Assembly: GCA_029689965.1 (NCBI GenBank)
Contig: CP121450.1
Location: 3,286,001 to 3,350,000 of the forward strand
Length of the DNA: 64,000 bases
Origin: Curtobacterium flaccumfaciens
GTDB taxonomy: Bacteria > Actinomycetota > Actinomycetes > Actinomycetales > Microbacteriaceae
Direction of reading: 5' to 3'
Position 1 is the first letter of the stretch; each line of letters starts with the position of its first letter. Shown in pieces: positions 62,965-64,000 of this stretch. The notes beneath the pieces were generated by a model. The model was not told the origin of the DNA. It saw only the letters and a program-made list of their open reading frames with translations, and made no database searches. Position numbers and translations under genes: made by a program.

Positions 62965-63474
62965 TCACGAGAGCCGGGAACGATCGGTGAGGGAGTGGAA
63001 TTCCCGGTTGTGGTAGACGAGCGGCTCGCCTCGTTCCAGGCCGACGACGATGTCGAGGACCTCGGCCACGACGACCGTCGAGGAGCCGATCGGCGTCGTG
63101 GACAGCGGCCGGCAGCGGAGCGCGCTCGCGGCGCTCGGGAGGTAGCGCTCCCCGGTCGGCAGCGTTCCCCAGATCGGGTCGTCGGCCGCCGGACTGCCGG
63201 TCGCGGCGAACCGCCTGGCGAGCGCGACACCGAGGGAGTCGACCAGGTGCACGACGAACACCGGCGCACCGAGGACGACACCGGCAGATCCGGAGTTGGT
63301 GGACAGCGAGAAGACGAGCACGGGCGGGTCGATCGCGACACTGGCCACGCTCGACGCCGTGAGACCGGTCGGCCCGTCCGGCCCCTCGGCCGTGATCACG
63401 GCCACACCGGCCGGGTGACCGCGGAAGGCGGCCTTGTACGCGTCCGCGATGGTCGCCGGTGATTCGTCGGGCAT
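62965..63474 (-). CDS. Flavin reductase-like FMN-binding protein
   Basis: 169-residue split-barrel flavin reductase or FMN-binding protein. It begins [38 protein letters not shown] is the FMN-phosphate loop and [20 protein letters not shown] the nicotinamide side. Frame intact. It stands directly downstream of a SoxR-type box and upstream of sodA, so it is probably induced by redox-cycling compounds and co-transcribed with sodA. Confidence 0.88.
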   Translation of the reverse strand: MPDESPATIADAYKAAFRGHPAGVAVITAEGPDGPTGLTASSVASVAIDPPVLVFSLSTNSGSAGVVLGAPVFVVHLVDSLGVALARRFAATGSPAADDPIWGTLPTGERYLPSAASALRCRPLSTTPIGSSTVVVAEVLDIVVGLERGEPLVYHNREFHSLTDRSRLS

Positions 63475-63525
63475 GGAGTCGTGGTCCTTCGGGTGGGGAG
63501 GGCCGCAGCTCCGCGGCCATGTCCC

Positions 63526-63556
63526 AACGTATGACCTCAACCATGGTTGAGGTCAA
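63526..63556 (-). promoter_or_regulatory. SoxR-like operator in a MerR-type promoter
   Basis: On the minus strand TTGACC and TACGTT are separated by exactly 19 nt, the over-long spacer used by MerR-family activators. The spacer holds CCTCAA-N6-TTGAGG (63535-63552), within a 24-bp perfect palindrome (63532-63555). CCTCAA-N6-TTGAGG is the known SoxR box pattern. The promoter drives the flavin reductase gene at 63474. Confidence 0.85.
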
Positions 63557-63674
63557 CGATTCCCAGGTTCAGCCGATTCCGGGCGCGCCGTGTGACTCCG
63601 CGTGACGCCGGCTGAGCGCTCGCTGGGCCAGCTTGGCCGCACGGTGCGAGGCTCCCCGAGGACGGTGCGAGCTT

Positions 63675-63733
63675 CCGGACAGTGTGCGAGGGCGCGAGGC
63701 CCGCACCGTACTCGGAACCTCGCACACTGCCGG
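63675..63733. repeat. Inverted repeat before flavin reductase promoter
   Basis: CCGGACAGTGTGCGAGG (63675-63691) pairs with CCTCGCACACTGCCGG (63718-63733) with one bulged base; the inner part also carries ACGGTGCG/CGCACCGT copies (63650-63710). It may end the convergent-strand MFS transcript, whose stop is at 63755. No gene was found in 63475-63754. Confidence 0.6.
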
Positions 63734-63754
63734 ACAGGGTGGCGCACGAGCGCG

Positions 63755-64000
63755 TCAGCGCCGCTTGAGCATGACGACGGCACCGACCGCGGCGACGACC
63801 ATGAGGAGCGCAGCGACCCCCGCGGTGACCGTGACGCCCGAGTCGAACGCCGAGCGTGCCGACTCCAGGAGCGCCTGCCCCGCGGAGCCGCCGAGCTCGG
63901 TCGCGGCGGACACCGCGCCGCCGAGCGTCTCCTGGGCGGCGGTGTGCGCCGATGAGGACAGCCCGTCCGGCACCACGACGTGCGCCCGGTACGCGGTGGC
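63755..64000 (-). CDS. MFS exporter, DHA2 type, C-terminal part (start outside window)
   Basis: About 81 C-terminal residues of a membrane protein running off the window end. VPDGLSSSAHTAAQETLGGAV and AGQALLESARSAFDSGVTVT, followed by a last span (VAALLMVVAAVGAVVMLKRR), match the end of EmrB/QacA-type 14-span exporters. Frame intact to the window edge. Substrate unknown. Confidence 0.8.
   Translation of the reverse strand, partial: ATAYRAHVVVPDGLSSSAHTAAQETLGGAVSAATELGGSAGQALLESARSAFDSGVTVTAGVAALLMVVAAVGAVVMLKRR

Overview
The window looks like chromosome of a high-GC actinobacterium of the Microbacteriaceae, most likely Curtobacterium or a close relative. This is inferred from gene content and order: tRNA-Trp-secE-nusG-rplK-rplA, a complete menaquinone set, a ResABC/CcdA cytochrome c maturation block, the 32-residue ribosomal protein bS22, an archaeal-type AspRS, and many GTG starts with short TANNNT promoters. 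No insertion sequence, prophage, CRISPR array, rRNA gene or biosynthetic gene cluster was seen, so it reads as core chromosome.

Layout: 1-1.1 kb is the end of a MacB/LolD-like ABC exporter. 1.3-2.3 kb is a TolB-like propeller protein flanked by short palindromic repeats. 2.4-9.2 kb is a carbohydrate uptake locus (sugar isomerase/epimerase, Gfo/Idh/MocA oxidoreductase, binding protein, two permeases) divergent from a ROK regulator. 9.3-10.7 kb has a YqaJ-type nuclease and a Pr6Pr membrane protein. 10.8-13.7 kb holds rplA, rplK, nusG, secE and tRNA-Trp. 13.8-17.6 kb has an aminotransferase, murB and two hot-dog dehydratases. 17.8-22.7 kb has tRNA-Met, tRNA-Thr, an M23 peptidase, an inositol-monophosphatase-family enzyme, tRNA-Tyr, yajQ and cardiolipin synthase. 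23-37 kb holds fprA, a polyprenyl synthase and menG, F, D, A, E, B and C, which together can build menaquinone. 37-41.7 kb is cytochrome c biogenesis. 41.8-55 kb has a SulP transporter, aspS, a KtrAB potassium system, a TetR-controlled MFS exporter, proC, a CDF metal exporter, tadA and upp. 55-57 kb has a short leader ORF, an orphan winged-helix regulator and a five-copy tandem hairpin array. 57-64 kb has a coupled MarR-photolyase-serine hydrolase operon, a PfkB kinase, a TetR regulator, sodA with a flavin reductase behind a SoxR-type box, and the end of another MFS exporter.

The sequence itself carries many single-base errors. About 40 genes or gene parts are frameshifted, including rplK, aspS and murB, which a living cell needs. 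Nearly all events are either loss of one G or C from a short G/C run, or gain of one A turning GAGCT into GAAGCT (nine cases). I treat the affected genes as real and give coordinates of the whole reconstructed gene; in most cases total length plus or minus the inferred bases is a multiple of three and matches the family.

The observations most worth following are the motif-specific GAGCT error (possibly a footprint of a DNA modification), the SoxR-like promoter of the flavin reductase-sodA unit, the 5 x 65-bp hairpin array, the leaderless Met/Cys-ending leader ORF, and the very common leaderless promoter arrangement.
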